From the NCBI RefSeq assembly GCF_013303125.1, contig NZ_JABTTE010000015.1, positions 27,690 to 91,689 of the forward strand: a DNA stretch of 64,000 nucleotides, written 5' to 3'. The notes below the pieces were generated by a model. It saw only the letters and a program-made list of their open reading frames with translations, ran no database searches and was not told the origin of the DNA. This DNA is from Calidifontibacillus erzurumensis. Lineage in GTDB: Bacteria > Bacillota > Bacilli > Bacillales > Bacillaceae_J. This document shows, piece after piece, positions 45,836 through 55,132 of the stretch; position 1 is the stretch's first letter, and each line of letters begins with the position of its first letter. The position numbers were made by a program, and so were the translations under genes.

Positions 45836-46613
45836 TGTGTTAGCAAGCGGAAGTACAGGAAACGCTTTTTATATTGGGACAGAAAAAGCAAAGCTGCTTG
45901 TTGATGTAGGGTTCAGTGGAAAACAGATGGAGGAGTTGATGAAGGCTGTCAATCTTAATCCAAAGGAATTGGACGGCATTTTAGTAACGCATGAACATAG
46001 CGATCATATTAAAGGTTTGGGGATTTTAGCTAGAAGATACAACTTGCCGATTTACGCCAATGAAAAAACGTGGAAAGCGATGGAAGGATTAATTGGTGCT
46101 ATCCCAACGGAACAAAAGTTTATTTTTGAAATGGGTTCGGTCAAAACTTTTGGCGACATCGATGTTGAATCATTTGGCGTTTCCCATGATGCTGCCGAAC
46201 CGATGTTTTATTGTTTTCATAGCGGTGGAAAAAAAGTGACACTTTGTACAGATTTAGGTTATGTGAGCGACCGAATCAAAGGAACGATCAAAAATTCAGA
46301 TGTTTTTATTTTTGAAGCGAATCATGATGTAGAAATGCTGCGAATGGGTCCTTATCCTTGGAATGTGAAACGGCGGATTTTAAGCGATGTCGGCCATGTT
46401 TCCAATGAAGATGCCGGCCTTGCATTAGCGGATTGCATTGGTGATAACACAAAGCGTATTTATTTAGCCCATTTAAGCAAAGATAATAACATTAAAGATT
46501 TAGCTAGAATGGCTGTCACGCAGACATTGGAGGAAAAAGGATTTGCCGTTGGCGAAGCATTTAAAATTTATGACACAGATCCGAAAATCCCAACACAGCT
46601 TGCTGTAGTGTAG
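45819..46613 (+). CDS. walJ: MBL-fold hydrolase WalJ (YycJ)
   Basis: Metallo-beta-lactamase-fold protein of the walRK operon (264 residues), a predicted exonuclease-like hydrolase linked to coordination of replication and division. The metal motif is [11 protein letters not shown] near residue 55. [14 protein letters not shown] at the N-terminus and the distal LAHLSKDNN are conserved. The ATG at 45819 lies within the walI end. Confidence 0.94.
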   Translation: MGLHFSVLASGSTGNAFYIGTEKAKLLVDVGFSGKQMEELMKAVNLNPKELDGILVTHEHSDHIKGLGILARRYNLPIYANEKTWKAMEGLIGAIPTEQKFIFEMGSVKTFGDIDVESFGVSHDAAEPMFYCFHSGGKKVTLCTDLGYVSDRIKGTIKNSDVFIFEANHDVEMLRMGPYPWNVKRRILSDVGHVSNEDAGLALADCIGDNTKRIYLAHLSKDNNIKDLARMAVTQTLEEKGFAVGEAFKIYDTDPKIPTQLAVV

Positions 46614-46789
46614 AAGTTTTACATCTTATCTATGATGAAAGGAAAGTTTTTAACCAAAAATTTTTACAGAACGAAAAGCGGTTAAAATTTGGAAGGAACT
46701 GAAAATAAGCACTATACTTAAATATAGAGGCAGCAAAGATCGGACACCTTAGCTACATATTCATCAGTGAAAGGATTGGTGAATGAAAC

Positions 46790-48010
46790 GTGGGGTATTA
46801 TGACCAAGATTATGAAAACAGGAGGAAAAAAGACAACAACAAGGTTGGCTTCTTTCTTTCAGCATTTGTTGGCGCTATTTTAGGAGCTATGATCATTATT
46901 TTTTCAATCCCTTCCTTAATAAAATTTGATGTTCTTCCTTATAACTTGACGCCGAAAGGAACAGAAACGGAACAAGGCGTGATCACAGAAGAAGGTCAAA
47001 TGGTTCCATATCAAACGATCCAAGTTGATATTTCTTCAGCGATCACCGAAGCTGTTGAGAAAGTATCTGATGCGGTTGTCGGTGTTATTAACATTCAAGA
47101 AACAGGCTTTTGGACAAATACGAATGAAGCTGGAACAGGCTCAGGCGTCATTTATAAAAAGGAAGGCGGCAAAGCATTTATTGTTACAAACCACCATGTC
47201 ATTGAAGGAGCCACCAATGTCGAAGTCAGCTTAAGTGATGGTACACGGGTGCCAGCAAAAGTTTTGGGTAGTGATCGACTAATGGATTTGGCTGTCCTCC
47301 AAATTGACGGCGATAAAGTAAAGAAGGTTGCTGAAATTGGAACTTCAAAAAATTTAGTAGTTGGTGAACCAGTTTTAGCTATTGGGAATCCACTTGGTTT
47401 GGAATTTTCCGGATCTGTTACGCAAGGAATCATTAGCGGTGTAGAAAGAACAATTCCTCAAGATTTTGATCGCGACGGCCGTCCGGATTGGCAATTAGAA
47501 GTTTTGCAAACAGATGCAGCTATAAATCCAGGTAACAGCGGCGGTGCTTTAGTCAATATTAAAGGGCAAGTCATCGGCATTAACTCGATGAAGATTGCAC
47601 AAGAAGCAGTTGAAGGAATAGGCTTGGCTATTCCGATTGATAGTGCAATTCCGGTCATTGAAGATTTAGAAAAATTCGGGGAAGTACGAAGGCCTTTCAT
47701 GGGAGTAGGTTTAAGGTCTTTAAATGAAATTCCAAGCTATCATTGGCAACAAACATTAAAGCTTCCAAAAGAAGTTGATAAAGGTGCTTTTGTTGTAAGT
47801 GTAATGCCTAACTCTCCAGCGGCAATTGCCGGATTAAAAGAGTTGGACGTGATCGTAGAATTAGATGGAGAACCAATTGCCGATGTACTTGAGCTCCGGA
47901 AACATTTATATATTGAGAAAGAAATCGGTGATACAATGGACGTTACATTTTACCGGGAAGGCAAAAAAATGAAGACAACAATGAAATTGACTGAGCAGCA
48001 CACATATTAG
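46790..48010 (+). CDS. htrC: HtrA-type serine protease (YyxA/HtrC)
   Basis: Membrane-anchored trypsin-like quality-control protease. One helix near residues 20-42 is followed by the protease domain with the triad His in TNHHVI, Asp in LMDLAVLQI and Ser in GNSGGALV. A C-terminal PDZ domain begins near 300. At 406 residues it has the usual length. The GTG start has only a weak ribosome site. The gene is the conserved distal neighbour of the wal operon and may have its own promoter in the 176-bp gap. Confidence 0.93.
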   Translation: MGYYDQDYENRRKKDNNKVGFFLSAFVGAILGAMIIIFSIPSLIKFDVLPYNLTPKGTETEQGVITEEGQMVPYQTIQVDISSAITEAVEKVSDAVVGVINIQETGFWTNTNEAGTGSGVIYKKEGGKAFIVTNHHVIEGATNVEVSLSDGTRVPAKVLGSDRLMDLAVLQIDGDKVKKVAEIGTSKNLVVGEPVLAIGNPLGLEFSGSVTQGIISGVERTIPQDFDRDGRPDWQLEVLQTDAAINPGNSGGALVNIKGQVIGINSMKIAQEAVEGIGLAIPIDSAIPVIEDLEKFGEVRRPFMGVGLRSLNEIPSYHWQQTLKLPKEVDKGAFVVSVMPNSPAAIAGLKELDVIVELDGEPIADVLELRKHLYIEKEIGDTMDVTFYREGKKMKTTMKLTEQHTY

Positions 48011-48113
48011 TCAATAAGCTCTAAAGAGAGTTGAATATTTGATTATGAACCATTTAATTGTTGATAACTTAGAGTTCTAAAAATGAATAGATATTCATTC
48101 AAACGGGGGCGAT

Positions 48114-48445
48114 TCATCCACAATGTGGATAAGTCGGCTCCTTTTTTGTAAAATGAGAGGTTGTGGATGATGTCAAAAGTTGTAGAAAATTTTAGAAGAG
48201 AAAATAGTTCATGAGAGGGTGAATGAATATGTTGATTAAATGTTGTGAAGACCACGTGGAACTAGCCATGGATGTAATTGTAGATGAGTATGAAGTTGCC
48301 CCAAATATAGATAAAGTAGAGAATAGTGAGATATTAACAACCTGTGAATATTGTCAAAAAAAGGCGATATATATTGTGTCGAACTAAGATTCCCACACAA
48401 TATACAGACATCGGCTGTGGATATGTGGATAAAAATTGTGAATAA
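48114..48445. promoter_or_regulatory. DnaA-box cluster around the CxxH gene
   Basis: Perfect TGTGGATAA boxes lie at 48124-48132 and 48424-48432. One-mismatch boxes lie at 48114-48122, 48162-48170, 48416-48424 and 48437-48445. The group flanks the small gene at 48229 and precedes rlmH. As far as I recall, the rlmH (yydA) neighbourhood of B. subtilis also has a DnaA-box cluster. Confidence 0.65.
48229..48387 (+). CDS. CxxH/CxxC mini-protein
   Basis: A 52-residue protein beginning MLIKCCEDHVELAMDVIVDEYEVAP and, after a split, ending in CEYCQKKAIYIVSN. The CCEDH and CEYC motifs suggest a single zinc site. Small proteins of this kind are found beside htrC and rlmH in Bacillus. AGAGGG precedes the ATG at 48229 by about 9 nt; an in-frame ATG two codons earlier is too close to it. 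DnaA boxes flank it on both sides. Function unknown. Confidence 0.85.
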   Translation: MLIKCCEDHVELAMDVIVDEYEVAPNIDKVENSEILTTCEYCQKKAIYIVSN

Positions 48446-48469
48446 CTTGTTTATAGGAAGTGGATGAAT

Positions 48470-48949
48470 GTGAATATCTCAATTTTCTGTGTTGGAAAAC
48501 TAAAAGAAAAATATCTTAGGCAAGGAATTGATGAGTTTTTAAAAAGGTTAGGACCGTATGCAAAAGTCGATATTATCGAAGTGCCTGATGAAAAAGCTCC
48601 AGAACATTTAAGTGAAACGGAAATGGAAATGGTGAAGGAAAAAGAAGGTGAGCGCCTTCTTGCCAAAATAACCGATGATACATATGTAATCATTTTAGCG
48701 ATTGACGGAAAGATGTTGTCTTCTGAACAATTTGCCAAAGAGCTTGATCAGCTTGCAACCTATGGAAAAAGCAAAATCGCTTTTGTAATCGGGGGATCAC
48801 TCGGATTAAGCAAAAAAGTCGAGCAGCGGGCTGACTACGCCTTGTCATTCTCCAAAATGACTTTTCCACACCAACTAATGCGGCTTATTTTGTTGGAACA
48901 AATATATCGGGCATTTCGGATTAATAGGGGGGAGCCGTATCATAAATAG
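48470..48949 (+). CDS. rlmH: 23S rRNA pseudouridine1915 N3-methyltransferase RlmH
   Basis: SPOUT-class methyltransferase acting on helix 69 of 23S rRNA; the staphylococcal homologue is Orf[19 protein letters not shown] opens the protein. [22 protein letters not shown] is the SAM knot and [22 protein letters not shown] the C-terminal core, ending NRGEPYHK. The GTG at 48470 gives 159 residues, the family length; an ATG two codons earlier is an alternative. Its 3' end is the attachment-like sequence repeated at 63977. Confidence 0.96.
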   Translation: MNISIFCVGKLKEKYLRQGIDEFLKRLGPYAKVDIIEVPDEKAPEHLSETEMEMVKEKEGERLLAKITDDTYVIILAIDGKMLSSEQFAKELDQLATYGKSKIAFVIGGSLGLSKKVEQRADYALSFSKMTFPHQLMRLILLEQIYRAFRINRGEPYHK

Positions 48950-48962
48950 ATGCGGTTTTTTA
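48935..48962 (+). other. left SCC-like attachment site and rlmH terminator
   Basis: The rlmH 3' end and following bases contain TATCATAA (48938-48945). 48935-48958 are identical to 63977-64000. CCGTATC and GATGCGG pair around ATAAATA and are followed by six T, so the same DNA can also act as the rlmH terminator. Confidence 0.7.
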
Positions 48963-49149
48963 GCAAAGTAAGGTTTATTATATTCCGAAAAAGATGAAGC
49001 ATTATTTAAAGAATTAAAAGAATATAATCTAGAATCCCCGTTTAGCTGAACAAATCAAAATAAAAACCACCCAAAATAGGGTGGATAAAGTTTGTGTTTG
49101 CAGTTGTATTTTTTTGTAGTAGAATTTAAGAAATGGTTATTTTTATCTA
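48963..49149. other. gap with a C-terminal coding relic
   Basis: On the plus strand 48975-49047 reads GLLYSEKDEALFKELKEYN then LESPFS and a stop, without a start codon: probably the 3' remnant of a gene lost during integration or deletion. A weak hairpin, CCACCC and GGGTGG, lies at about 49067-49083. Confidence 0.4.
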
Positions 49150-49662
49150 TTAAGCGCTTTGGGGCAAGTTATCTTGCTCCCCTTTTTTTAGTATCTGTTT
49201 ATTAATGAATGGAATAATCCAACGGTCTAACCCAATTTTTCCTGCATTTATACCAGCAACTAAGATTATCATTCCGAATAATACCATCTGAGGGTTAGTG
49301 CTAGTTGTTCCTGAAAAAAGATACGAAAAATTCATAACCATCCCCATTAAAGCAGCAAAGGTAGTAAAACAACCTAAGATAAGTCCAAGACCTACTAAAA
49401 ATTCTCCCCAAGGAACGAGGATATTAAAAAGTCCGACATTAGGTAAGGCAAAGCTATCAATAAAACCTGCCCACCAAGATTGAACTGCTGGGTGATCACC
49501 AGACGCTTTTTTTAATGCTCCTTGTAGAAACCCACTAGCATCAAAATCTCCACCAATAATTTTTTTCCAACCAGCTTCCAACCATGTCCAACCAAGATAC
49601 AAACGCATTACTAGGAATGCATAAGAAGCATAAACGTTTTCTCTTAAAAAGTTAATTACCAT
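49150..49662 (-). CDS. DoxX-family membrane protein
   Basis: A 170-residue DoxX-type protein with about four hydrophobic segments. Typical motifs are AFLVMRLYLGWTWLEAGWKKI near the N-terminus and LVPWGEFLVGLGLILGCFTTFAAL. DoxX proteins take part in quinone-linked redox or thiol metabolism, and related ones are linked to oxidative stress; the substrate here is unknown. AAAGGAGG lies upstream of the ATG. A Fur-box-like site 30 nt upstream suggests iron control. It is the first gene after rlmH. Confidence 0.85.
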   Translation of the reverse strand: MVINFLRENVYASYAFLVMRLYLGWTWLEAGWKKIIGGDFDASGFLQGALKKASGDHPAVQSWWAGFIDSFALPNVGLFNILVPWGEFLVGLGLILGCFTTFAALMGMVMNFSYLFSGTTSTNPQMVLFGMIILVAGINAGKIGLDRWIIPFINKQILKKGEQDNLPQSA

Positions 49663-49691
49663 TAAAAACCTCCTTTCATAAAGTTATAATT

Positions 49692-49710
49692 GATTTTGAT
49701 TTTCATTATC
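49692..49710 (-). promoter_or_regulatory. Fur-box-like operator of the DoxX gene
   Basis: GATTTTGATTTTCATTATC matches 16 of 19 positions of the classical Fur box GATAATGATTATCATTATC. It lies 30 nt upstream of the DoxX start codon. Confidence 0.6.
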
Positions 49711-49899
49711 ATTATAAGGTGTTTATTTTAATTTAGGAATAGGCCAATAGTTTGATATCCTAATATGTGGTAATCTATATAAATCTAAGTTAAATTTCCG
49801 ACATTGCCATCGACCCAATACGAAGAAGTACTTTTTTGGTAAAACACATAAGTATTCCATGAACGATCAAATCGACTTTTTATATCTCATTGCGCGTAG

Positions 49900-50425
49900 G
49901 TGAAATCGATTCAAAATAACACTTACTTTAACCAACCTCAAATACGTTCGACCACATTTAGGTTCAGAGTATTATGGGGGAGAAATAAGAGTGTCAAGCG
50001 ATGTTTGTACTCTTTTAAAAAAGGTTTTAAGATCCTTACGTGTTGAATAAGCATTATGTAAAAAGCATTCACTGTTTTCTGCAAGCAGAGGATAGGCAAA
50101 CGCAGCTTTGCTATACAAAAACTGTCTTTCAAAACAGATCGTTCTTCTTTTTTTATCTCCTTCGTCGTCACCACCGTCATCTTCTTAAAATCGATTTGCG
50201 CCTCACCTGGAGGATGCTAAAGACGTTCATAGTATTGTTCATTCTCGAGCTTAAGTTCTGGTCTACGCTTTTACACATACGCACAAATAGTTTGATACGA
50301 TCCTTTGAATCCATGCTTCTGTTTAAGCATTTCAAACAGTGTTTTGTCTTCATTGTTTGCTCAGCGGCTTGGTGTCTTTATCCAACCAGTCCTCAATAAT
50401 TTGTCCATACCCCTAGACAAATGTT
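49900..50425 (-). mobile_element. decayed IS21-type transposase (IstA) fragment
   Basis: On the minus strand, across several frames, the translation reads IIEDWLDKDTKPLSKQ, later KHGFKGSYQTICAYVK-like text, RPELKLENEQYYERL, HPPGEAQIDFKK, and SKAAFAYPLLAENSECFLH: the order of an IS21-family IstA transposase, broken by stops and shifts. The distal end (LPHNTLNLNVVERI) instead resembles the end of an IS630-type DDE domain (SPNLNLIERLW), so two elements may be fused. No intact ends or IstB were found. The rest of the 49663-50601 gap shows only the Fur-like site. Confidence 0.6.
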
Positions 50426-50601
50426 TTTACGCAAGTAGCACTAAACGATGTTGGTACTAGTGAATCACCCTACCCTTATGTTACAGTGGAAGTACTAAAC
50501 TTGGTAAAACTCGTAGTGTGGTATAGAAACTAATATTAACCAGCCTTAATGTATCGAGCCCAATTCTTTAAAAATAAATACGTAAAAGGAAGGCTATATG
50601 T

Positions 50602-51306
50602 ATGAAGAAAAAATTGATGATTATAGGAATCGGTATTTTAATAGTTATTCTTGCTTTGTATGGGATGTGGGAATTAGCCAAATCTAGAACCTTTCAGTTG
50701 TTTGGGGGATTAACTTACGAGGTGGAAACTAGTCAAAAGGTAGTTGCTTTGACATTTGATGATGGACCAACAAAAAATGTAGATGAGATTCTTCCTTTGT
50801 TGGATCAATACAATGCAAAAGCCACTTTTTTTCTGATTGGTCAAGACTTGGAAAAAAATTTAGATGAAGCGAAAAAGATCGTAGCTAAAGGGCATCAAAT
50901 TGGAAATCATACGTATTCTCATAAAAGAATGGTTCTTAAATCTCCTTCTTTTATCAAGAACGAAATTGAAAAAACGGACAAACTGATTCGTGAAGCTGGA
51001 TATAGTGGTGAGATCGACTTTCGACCTCCATATGGAAAAAAATTAATAGGGTTGCCTTATTACTTATATAAACATCATAGAGATACCATTACTTGGAATA
51101 TTGAACCAGATACTTACTTTTCCTCATCCGAAGATAAAATAAATGATGTAGTCAAAAATGTAAAGCCGGGATCAATAATATTATTGCACCCAATGTATGA
51201 TCATTCTGGTGAAGAATTAAGAACGATTGAAGGAATTTTACAGACCTTATCAAAAGAAGGATATAAATTCGTTACGGTTAATGAACTTCAGAGTTTGGAA
51301 GAATAA
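50602..51306 (+). CDS. polysaccharide deacetylase (CE4)
   Basis: A 234-residue NodB-homology deacetylase, probably acting on peptidoglycan or another N-acetylated glycan outside the cell. An N-terminal signal-anchor helix spans about 5-24. The catalytic TFDDGPT lies near residue 51, the zinc-binding GHQIGNHTYSH near 95, RPPYGKK near 137 and IILLHPM near 189. All catalytic residues are present. AAAAGGAAG precedes the ATG. It stands alone on the island. Confidence 0.92.
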   Translation: MKKKLMIIGIGILIVILALYGMWELAKSRTFQLFGGLTYEVETSQKVVALTFDDGPTKNVDEILPLLDQYNAKATFFLIGQDLEKNLDEAKKIVAKGHQIGNHTYSHKRMVLKSPSFIKNEIEKTDKLIREAGYSGEIDFRPPYGKKLIGLPYYLYKHHRDTITWNIEPDTYFSSSEDKINDVVKNVKPGSIILLHPMYDHSGEELRTIEGILQTLSKEGYKFVTVNELQSLEE

Positions 51307-51379
51307 TATTATAAGCTTGGCATCTTAACTAATCATTTAGATACAATACGGAAAACCTTATCAAAAATGAGGTGAAAAA

Positions 51380-52048
51380 ATGAATGAAAATAAAGGTACA
51401 GAAATAAAACGATCTTCAAAAGCAGAAAACATTTTATCTCAAATCAATAGGAAAACGAAGCTAGGCGACATACGAAAAATTGCAAAGGACATTAAAAAAG
51501 ATCATGAACTAGCTATGGAATTATGGTCAACCGGAGAGTACTTACCAAGACTATTAGCAATCTTAATTATGGACAAAAAACTTCTTTCAGAAGAAGTGCT
51601 AAAAAAGCTTGATAACGATATGCAGACTCACACTTATGATGAGCGAAATAATTTAATGGATTGGCTAATGGCTAATCAGCTCACCAAAGACAAGAAAACA
51701 ATTGCATTGCTAAACTCATGGGAAAATAGCCCTTCTGCTCTTCAAAGGCGAGCTTATTGGTATTATCAAGGGCGATTGAGATGGACTGGACAAACACCGC
51801 CTGATAACACTGCAGATTTACTATCTAAAATAGAAGCAAATATTATGCAGGAAGAACCGGAAGTTCAATGGGCTATGAATTTCACTGCGGGCTGGATCGG
51901 CGTTTATGATGAAAAATATCGTGAACGCTCTATTCAACTTGGTGAGAAAACGGGTCTTTATAAAGATGAAATTGTAGCAAAAGGATGTACTCCTAAATAT
52001 TTACCGGAGTTCATTAGGATAGAAGTGAACAAAAGACAAAATAAATAG
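51380..52048 (+). CDS. AlkD-like DNA alkylation repair protein
   Basis: A 222-residue all-helical HEAT-like protein resembling the AlkD family of DNA glycosylases, which remove positively charged alkyl bases. The sequence LAMELWSTGEYLPRLLAILIMD, split by its breaks, and NLMDWLMANQLTKDKKTI fit the helical repeats, and EVQWAMNFTAGWIGVYDEKYRE resembles the AlkD end with its aromatic cleft. I cannot confirm the catalytic Asp. GAGGTGA precedes the ATG. Alternatively it may be a non-enzymatic HEAT protein. Confidence 0.75.
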   Translation: MNENKGTEIKRSSKAENILSQINRKTKLGDIRKIAKDIKKDHELAMELWSTGEYLPRLLAILIMDKKLLSEEVLKKLDNDMQTHTYDERNNLMDWLMANQLTKDKKTIALLNSWENSPSALQRRAYWYYQGRLRWTGQTPPDNTADLLSKIEANIMQEEPEVQWAMNFTAGWIGVYDEKYRERSIQLGEKTGLYKDEIVAKGCTPKYLPEFIRIEVNKRQNK

Positions 52049-52206
52049 AAAATAGCTGATTAGCTGGTGCGATTGCAGAACATAAGCAGTCGCATTTGTA
52101 CTAATGGTCAGTAAAAGTAATAGAGAGATTGTTGAATAGTCGTAATCATTTTTCAACTATCGGAACAGTGGGGTTGAACAAAAATATGGAATGGAAAGGG
52201 ATTGAA

Positions 52207-52425
52207 ATGCTAAAAATAATATCCTTTTTTATTGCAGTATTTGTTACACAGTTAATTGCAATCATTATGTGGGGAGAACATGTTTGGTTATATAAGTTTG
52301 CTCACGGTGGAGTTGGTGGTTCCCCTGTAGACCAAATTCAACCAATATTTTGGTTAATTTTGATTATAGAAGCCATTTTATTTGGATTATTAATCGCAAG
52401 TTTTAATAGAAAAACGAATAAGTAA
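52207..52425 (+). CDS. small two-helix membrane protein
   Basis: A 72-residue protein with helices near residues 3-21 (IISFFIAVFVTQLIAIIMW) and 45-65 (IFWLILIIEAILFGLLIA). The connecting loop contains GEHVWLYKFAHGG. I chose the ATG at 52207, 6 nt after AAAGGG; the upstream frame to 52129 lacks a ribosome site. I do not recognise the family. Confidence 0.6.
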   Translation: MLKIISFFIAVFVTQLIAIIMWGEHVWLYKFAHGGVGGSPVDQIQPIFWLILIIEAILFGLLIASFNRKTNK

Positions 52426-52506
52426 TCTAACGGGGGCTTTAATTAAAGAAAGTAGACACCGAACTTTTGATTCCAAGCTCGTTTAAATTTGTTTTTCTCT
52501 TAAATA

Positions 52507-52534
52507 GTGATCCATAAATTAGGTGCGGTTTTTT
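52507..52534 (+). other. degenerate third attachment-like site
   Basis: GTGATCCATAAATTAGGTGC followed by GGTTTTTTA resembles the rlmH-end repeat GTATCATAAATAGATGC followed by GGTTTTTTAG, with a few substitutions and one extra base. Confidence 0.45.
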
Positions 52535-52540
52535 AAAATT

Positions 52541-52581
52541 ACTACCTAGAAATGTTTAATCTACATTTCTAGGTAGTTTTT
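52541..52581. terminator. bidirectional terminator
   Basis: ACTACCTAGAAATGT and its exact complement at 52563-52577 form a 15-bp stem with a 7-nt loop, followed by T. It separates two convergent genes. Confidence 0.85.
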
Positions 52582-52635
52582 AGCTTTTATAGATTTTAAA
52601 TATTATATATTTCCTAGCAAATTTACTCCACTTCC

Positions 52636-54027
52636 TTAAATTTTATTGACGATAAGATGTCCTGTCGTTGCATTTATTCCAAAAATTCGTTGTTTTGTTT
52701 CAATTTGTCCCAGTCTATATTCTAATACTTCATCGTTTTCATTTTCATCGTACTTTCTAGACCACTGCAAAAAGGCACCGATTTCTTTTAAGGCAGGTAG
52801 GACGTTCTCGAATGGTTGAATTGATGGATCTTCATAGGATTGAAGAAGCTCTAAGTCAATACGAGGGGACCATAATAGATCGATACATCCTGTCGTTTTG
52901 TTTACCCCAACGTAAAAATGTTCTCCTTCTATTTGTAAGCCTTGAGCTGTGTGAAGTGGGAAAGTGAAAAATGCCCGATTTGCTTTATTGAAGGATGGTT
53001 CCTCGATTTGTAATTGTAAATAAGGGACATACTCTTCAAAATACGTTGCAATAAATGTGCAAGCAATGTCTCGACAAGCTTCAAATGAAAGATGAAGGTC
53101 TCCAGTACGATCTTTAAACCACGTGAATTCCTTTAAATTTCCGGAATGCTTATCAATTTTTGCTTTTACTGTATCTTCCAAACGTTCGAGAAGGAAGCTT
53201 TCCATTGTTTTATCTTTCGGAGCAGGCCAATTTTTTTCCCGCCAGACAATGCCGAGTGTGTTTTCATCGATTTCGACTTCTCTTAGCTTTATCATACAAT
53301 CCGATATACCGATCATTTCTTCTATAGTTATTCGTTTTTCAACTACAGGAATGTCTGGAAAAGGGATGAATGTCCCTGGCTCTTCCGGTTCATGTTCAAA
53401 GAAAGGCTCTCCATTTACGGCATTGAATGATTGATAAAGAATCGGACTTTCATAAACCGGGTACAAGCCAGACTGTGGCACAGAATAAAGGTCACTTAAT
53501 AAATACTTCATAGATAGTTTCCATGGTGCTTTAGATAATTGTTGTAAAATAGCCTCTTTACTAGCAAGCTGTGCTGGGAATGTCGGTGGTGTTTTTGTAT
53601 AGCCATCGTACCTAAAGTCAATGATTTCACCATATTTGGAAACGATGATTTTGGTGGTATAGCTATCAAGAGGATAGCCTTCTACATATTGTTTATAGAA
53701 AAATTTTGTATCTTTCTCATTTTCAATAACAGTAGATAACGTTAAATAATTGAGTGCTTCAGGGTATTGCGATGTTAGAAATTGTTCTGCAATAGCTCGC
53801 TGTTGCTCTGTTGTTACGAGTGTTCCATCAGTTGAAGGCGGTCTAGTTAACTCGATTAATTTTCCGTTTTTGTCAAGTGTCACTTCAATTCCATTGTCTA
53901 AATCGTCTTTTGACTTTGACCACATAAATTTAGCTTGTCCATTTGAATAATCTTCAACAAGTAATTGATAGTTTTGAGGAATGGATACAAAATTTAACGC
54001 TAATTTTGCCAGTTGTTCTTTTAACAT
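52636..54027 (-). CDS. YcdB/YcdC-domain protein (DUF4901 type)
   Basis: A 463-residue protein resembling the YcdB/YcdC group of Bacillus, which have repeated PepSY-like domains. Two similar halves are visible, each with a segment like FFYKQYVEGYPLDS or FFTFPLHTAQGLQIEGE, followed by INATTGHLI or VNKTTGCIDLLW. No signal peptide is seen, unlike many PepSY proteins, so it is probably cytoplasmic. AGAAG lies 8 nt before the ATG at 54027; a GTG three codons earlier is possible. Function unknown. Confidence 0.75.
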   Translation of the reverse strand: MLKEQLAKLALNFVSIPQNYQLLVEDYSNGQAKFMWSKSKDDLDNGIEVTLDKNGKLIELTRPPSTDGTLVTTEQQRAIAEQFLTSQYPEALNYLTLSTVIENEKDTKFFYKQYVEGYPLDSYTTKIIVSKYGEIIDFRYDGYTKTPPTFPAQLASKEAILQQLSKAPWKLSMKYLLSDLYSVPQSGLYPVYESPILYQSFNAVNGEPFFEHEPEEPGTFIPFPDIPVVEKRITIEEMIGISDCMIKLREVEIDENTLGIVWREKNWPAPKDKTMESFLLERLEDTVKAKIDKHSGNLKEFTWFKDRTGDLHLSFEACRDIACTFIATYFEEYVPYLQLQIEEPSFNKANRAFFTFPLHTAQGLQIEGEHFYVGVNKTTGCIDLLWSPRIDLELLQSYEDPSIQPFENVLPALKEIGAFLQWSRKYDENENDEVLEYRLGQIETKQRIFGINATTGHLIVNKI

Positions 54028-54187
54028 ATGTATCACTTCTTTCTTATTGATTAGTCTGTTTACAGTTGCTCCAGCTGCTATTTTGAAAATTTTATAGGGA
54101 AATAAGATATTTTACAAATATATATTGGAATTTTATGGTAAATATATTATATCATAATGTCAGGACCATTTTTAAGGAGATCATTTT

Positions 54188-54478
54188 ATGAAAATTAAAA
54201 AATAATAGTAATTATTTTATTGTTAATTGTGGTGCAAAACAGGATTTTTTCCATCAAAGTATAGATAAGAGAGTTCCCAGAAGCAAGCAGAAGAAAAAGT
54301 GAAAGATCATTTAATAAATCAAGGATATGAAGAAGAGAATATAAGATTAATCCGTTCAACACAAGTCCCGAAGGCACGAAAAACATTTTCTGTTTATGTT
54401 ACTTTTGATAACGGTATTCACCGTTATATTGTAAAGGATTATGGTGAGCCTACGATTACTAAGCGGGAAAGAGAATAA
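54188..54478 (+). pseudogene. broken DUF3139-type gene
   Basis: An ATG with ribosome site AAGGAG opens MKIKK, then stops. The next frame gives a membrane helix (IIVIILLLIVVQNRIF), and after another shift QAEEKVKDHLINQGYEEENI is followed by VYVTFDNGIHRYIVKDYGEP. This is the layout of short DUF3139 lipoprotein-like proteins. At least two frame disruptions are present. Confidence 0.6.
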
Positions 54479-54603
54479 AAATGTTCTTATGAAGATAGAG
54501 CTTGTTTACAATAAGGGAAAGCTTCTTGTTCCGGAAAAGGCCAATTATCTTTAAAAATCATTTTGTGTCTTTATGGTACCATTGGTGAGGAGAGGGGATT
54601 CTA

Positions 54604-54870
54604 TTGAGTATTAAAAAGCAGTATTACCTTATTATGACGCCCTTAGTGATAATTGGTATTTATCTAACATATAAAATTCCAGCAACTATGCCTTATGTTA
54701 TTTTAATTCTATTGTTTGTTTTATATTATTTTGGATGGAAGGATGTTAGAACAAAGCTGGAAAAAGCAAAAGGAGAAGAAGAAATTAGACGGGTTCTTGT
54801 TCCTTTTATTCTGCAAACAATTTTTGTAGTTTTAGGCATTATATCTTTCTTTGTGAATGTTTTTACTTAA
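54604..54870 (+). CDS. small membrane protein
   Basis: An 88-residue protein with three hydrophobic stretches (about 8-24, 28-45, 65-85) separated by a charged loop, DVRTKLEKAKGEEEIRRV. The start is TTG after GAGGAGAGGGG. I do not recognise the family. A clear terminator follows. Confidence 0.6.
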   Translation: MSIKKQYYLIMTPLVIIGIYLTYKIPATMPYVILILLFVLYYFGWKDVRTKLEKAKGEEEIRRVLVPFILQTIFVVLGIISFFVNVFT

Positions 54871-54937
54871 ATTAATAGGAGCAAAGAACTCTTGATACTA
54901 TACAAGTTTAAATGAATTCCAACAAAGTGAAACGAAA

Positions 54938-54990
54938 AGAAGCTGTTTTCAAGTACGTATAATCTACAACTTGGAACAGCTTTTTTATTT
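54938..54990 (+). terminator. terminator
   Basis: AAGCTGTTTTCAAGT and ACTTGGAACAGCTT pair imperfectly, followed by a long T-rich tract. Confidence 0.8.
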
Positions 54991-55132
54991 TTAATTTATA
55001 TTTACACTAATTATTATGTTATATTATATAACATATAATGTTATTTTAAGTAACGTATAATTTGATAGAGTTGGATTTAGGGATTATACACAATTCAATC
55101 TTGTTGAAATATATATAAAGAGGTGGGCGGTA

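Noticed and set aside
48252..48264. parS-like sequence in the CxxH gene
   Set aside because: Only one half (GTTCCACGTG) matches; the other half diverges.
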